In this document: positions 36,862 to 38,390 of the stretch, piece after piece | How positions within the stretch are numbered: position 1 is the first letter of the stretch | Layout: every line of letters begins with the position of its first letter | Assembly (NCBI GenBank): GCA_024741835.1 | Contig: JAENRP010000145.1 | Location: forward strand, 66,301 to 104,690 | DNA from: Diplocarpon mali | Lineage: Eukaryota > Ascomycota > Leotiomycetes > Helotiales > Drepanopezizaceae | DNA length: 38,390 nucleotides | Reading direction: 5' to 3' | Made by a program: the position numbers and the translations under genes | The notes under the pieces: generated by a model | Told to the model about the DNA's origin: nothing | What the model saw: the letters and a program-made list of their open reading frames with translations, nothing else | The model's database searches: none

Positions 36862-37971
36862 ATTAGCATATTTAGCTGATGCTTGTTCCAGAATAGGATT
36901 TAGTTGCTGACCACAAATGCCAATTAGCTACTTTCGAAATGTTATTAGAAGAACACTCCTAGAACACAATCCCTTTAGGCCATTGAGGGCGGATTTTTAC
37001 TGGCAGAAAAGAATTTACTGCAGACATGCGACGAAGACCTTAAGTCGCAGCCAGCTGCGGCCAGCAGGCTTGGAATATGAGAGTTGAAAGGGTTGATTGA
37101 CTGTAGAGCTGGGGATGCGATAGAAAAAGATAACGATTCATCGCGACTTTTATTTAAGCTTAGCGCAAAACTTATCACCGATAAATCATATTGTACCACC
37201 CCTTATTTCTAATGCTGAAGCGAGGTCGCGAAAAGGCAATATAACAAAATGTTTCGAAGAATGCTTTACAAGTAAAAAATAATACAAGACATCCTCAGCG
37301 TATCTATTATTTCTCTACTGCTAATGATTTTAGTGGTATATGAAGATCTGAGGGTCAATTTCGCTTCTGGATTAGCAAGCTTCTAGCACCTAGATATATT
37401 CTCCGGAACTTGACTGAATCCTCATACCTATAACGTATTATTGCAAAAAGAGCATTCATTTTAAAATATGGGTAAGAATCGCACGTCTTTCGAAAGCCGG
37501 CTTTAACTTATTGCTATGCGATAAAAAAAAATTGAGCGTCGCAGTTTTATTCCAAATATATTATTAGCAAGCGCTTAATTTATTTGCAGAGTTAGCACTG
37601 AGTACGAATGGGTAGACCCGGGTGAAAGCACTTAAGTACCTTAACTATATCATCATTCAAAAAGTAGGAAGAAATCAGCGGGGTTTGGATATTGTCGAAT
37701 TAATCTTGCACGATTTACTATAAGATATGTATTATAATACAATTTCTGTACGCCCGACTTAGCTGTTGTTTATACTTCCGTACACAAGGGGGGCAGAGCT
37801 TAGCGTTACTGTTTTTAGAACTCTAGACTAGAAGAACTAAATTTAGCTAAGTTTTATATTGCCCAGCTTAGAAAACTGGAAATCTATATTCATATACCAA
37901 ATTATCAGCCTGAAGAAGGGCTTTCTACAGGACTATCTACTGTGTTCATAGTATCTAGTAAGGTTTCATTT

Positions 37972-38095
37972 TGACAGAATCGAAAGGTGTAGATTCTAGT
38001 TCTAGAGAGCTGAAGTAGTATATATACAAGGTTGGCTTACCAAGCCTTAGCCTCCGCTCCGTGCGGTAATCTCTGTACCTTGTATATTTCTAATA
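37972..38095 (+). repeat. Dispersed repeat copy 3, followed by an inverted partial copy
   Basis: These 124 bp run TGACAGAATCGAAAGG to CTTGTATATTTCTAATA and share the core GGTGTAGATTCT...AGAGCTGAAGTAGTATATATACAAGGT with copies 1 and 2. It is the longest copy and includes CCGCTCCGTGCGG, which can form a small hairpin. No matching target duplication is seen. Just downstream (about 38096-38153) the opposite strand reads TGTAGGGCTCTTTACTCTGAGTTCTATAAAGCT, a diverged copy of the left part, so the locus is inverted-repeat shaped. Confidence 0.6.
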
Positions 38096-38206
38096 TGCCT
38101 CCTACTATAAAGCTTTATAGAACTCAGAGTAAAGAGCCCTACATTTTTTTTTTTGTATAGTCTAGGCCTTATTAACTCCTATAATATACTCTTTAGTATA
38201 TGGCGC

Positions 38207-38385
38207 CTACGTCTCCCTTATATAGAATTCAGCCGCCCTATAATATTAAAACATGCGTTATAGTATAAGAGTACCTTTGACTTAGCTATATTATAGCTTT
38301 TCACCCTTTTATATAGTCGTATTATAGATTTCCTCCTTATATATAGCTTTCCTATGGGTTTCCTCCCTTTATATAGCCTTCTTTT
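38207..38385. repeat. Degenerate short tandem motif (TTTCCTCCYTTATATAGC)
   Basis: The motif, roughly TCCTCC-TTATATAG-CTTTCCT, appears twice at about 38328-38384 with a spacing near 30 bp. Weaker forms lie at about 38207-38222 (TCTCCCTTATATAG) and about 38300-38315 (CACCCTTTTATATAG). The window ends before the array can be followed. Confidence 0.45.
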
Positions 38386-38390
38386 GTCGA

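Larger units (their letters stand above)
36862..38390. other. AT-rich, TpA-rich, RIP-like end region
   Basis: The first few hundred bases serve as the upstream region of the gene at 32669-36861. From about 37200 on the sequence is dominated by TATA, TTAG and CTATA words, with few CpA words and no gene-like open frame. This fits repeat-induced point mutation of old transposon DNA, but I have not computed the indices. It holds repeat copy 3 and short tandem motifs at the extreme end. Confidence 0.6.

Noticed and set aside
36975..37199. 74-codon minus-strand open frame upstream of the pseudo-oxygenase gene
   Set aside because: No recognisable features; short frame at the edge of the AT-rich region, and no splice path into the gene was evident.

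Overview
The window is nuclear DNA of a filamentous ascomycete (Pezizomycotina). Genes carry several short introns with GT/AG borders and CTRAC-type branch sites. The products include fungal-specific families (WSC-domain secreted protein, fungal Rdx selenoprotein-W relative, BCS1-like AAA paralogue, Cps1-like GT2). Leotiomycetes would fit, but I cannot fix the class from sequence alone. I rebuilt nine protein-coding genes with exon boundaries; frame is preserved across every proposed junction.

Left part (1-17.7 kb) is a conserved housekeeping block: a large LRR protein (+, 707-3318), a 5.5 kb gap with a hexanucleotide repeat array, protein phosphatase 1 catalytic subunit (-, 8810-9985), an Rdx/selenoprotein W-like redox protein with a 10-nt micro-exon (-, 11840-13145), the heterotrimeric G-protein gamma subunit (-, 13608-13984), and eIF3a (+, 14425-17694). 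G-gamma and eIF3a are divergent and share a 440-bp upstream region.

Middle part (17.7-31.5 kb) is more accessory: a 3.8 kb gene-free stretch with one copy of a dispersed repeat, a secreted double-WSC protein with a Ser-rich linker and Cys-rich tail (+, 21539-23890), a second repeat copy beside microsatellites, a BCS1-like AAA ATPase (-, 25821-28506), and a membrane GT2 glycosyltransferase of the hyaluronan-synthase/Cps1 type (-, 29688-31457).

Right part (31.5-38.4 kb) becomes AT-rich. It holds a large eight-exon gene (-, 32669-36861) for a 1267-residue protein of the fungal Fe(II)/2-oxoglutarate dioxygenase-like family with a C-terminal zinc finger. Its fold motifs are kept, but all three expected iron ligands appear replaced, so it is probably a pseudoenzyme; this is the most interesting gene here. 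The last 1.4 kb is TpA-rich, looks RIP-mutated, and carries the third repeat copy next to an inverted partial copy.

The genes do not form a metabolic cluster. The left block is growth and signalling machinery (PP1, G-gamma, eIF3a); the right block is cell-surface and lineage-variable genes next to repeat-rich DNA. Functions are inferred from protein motifs read by eye; no database search was run.
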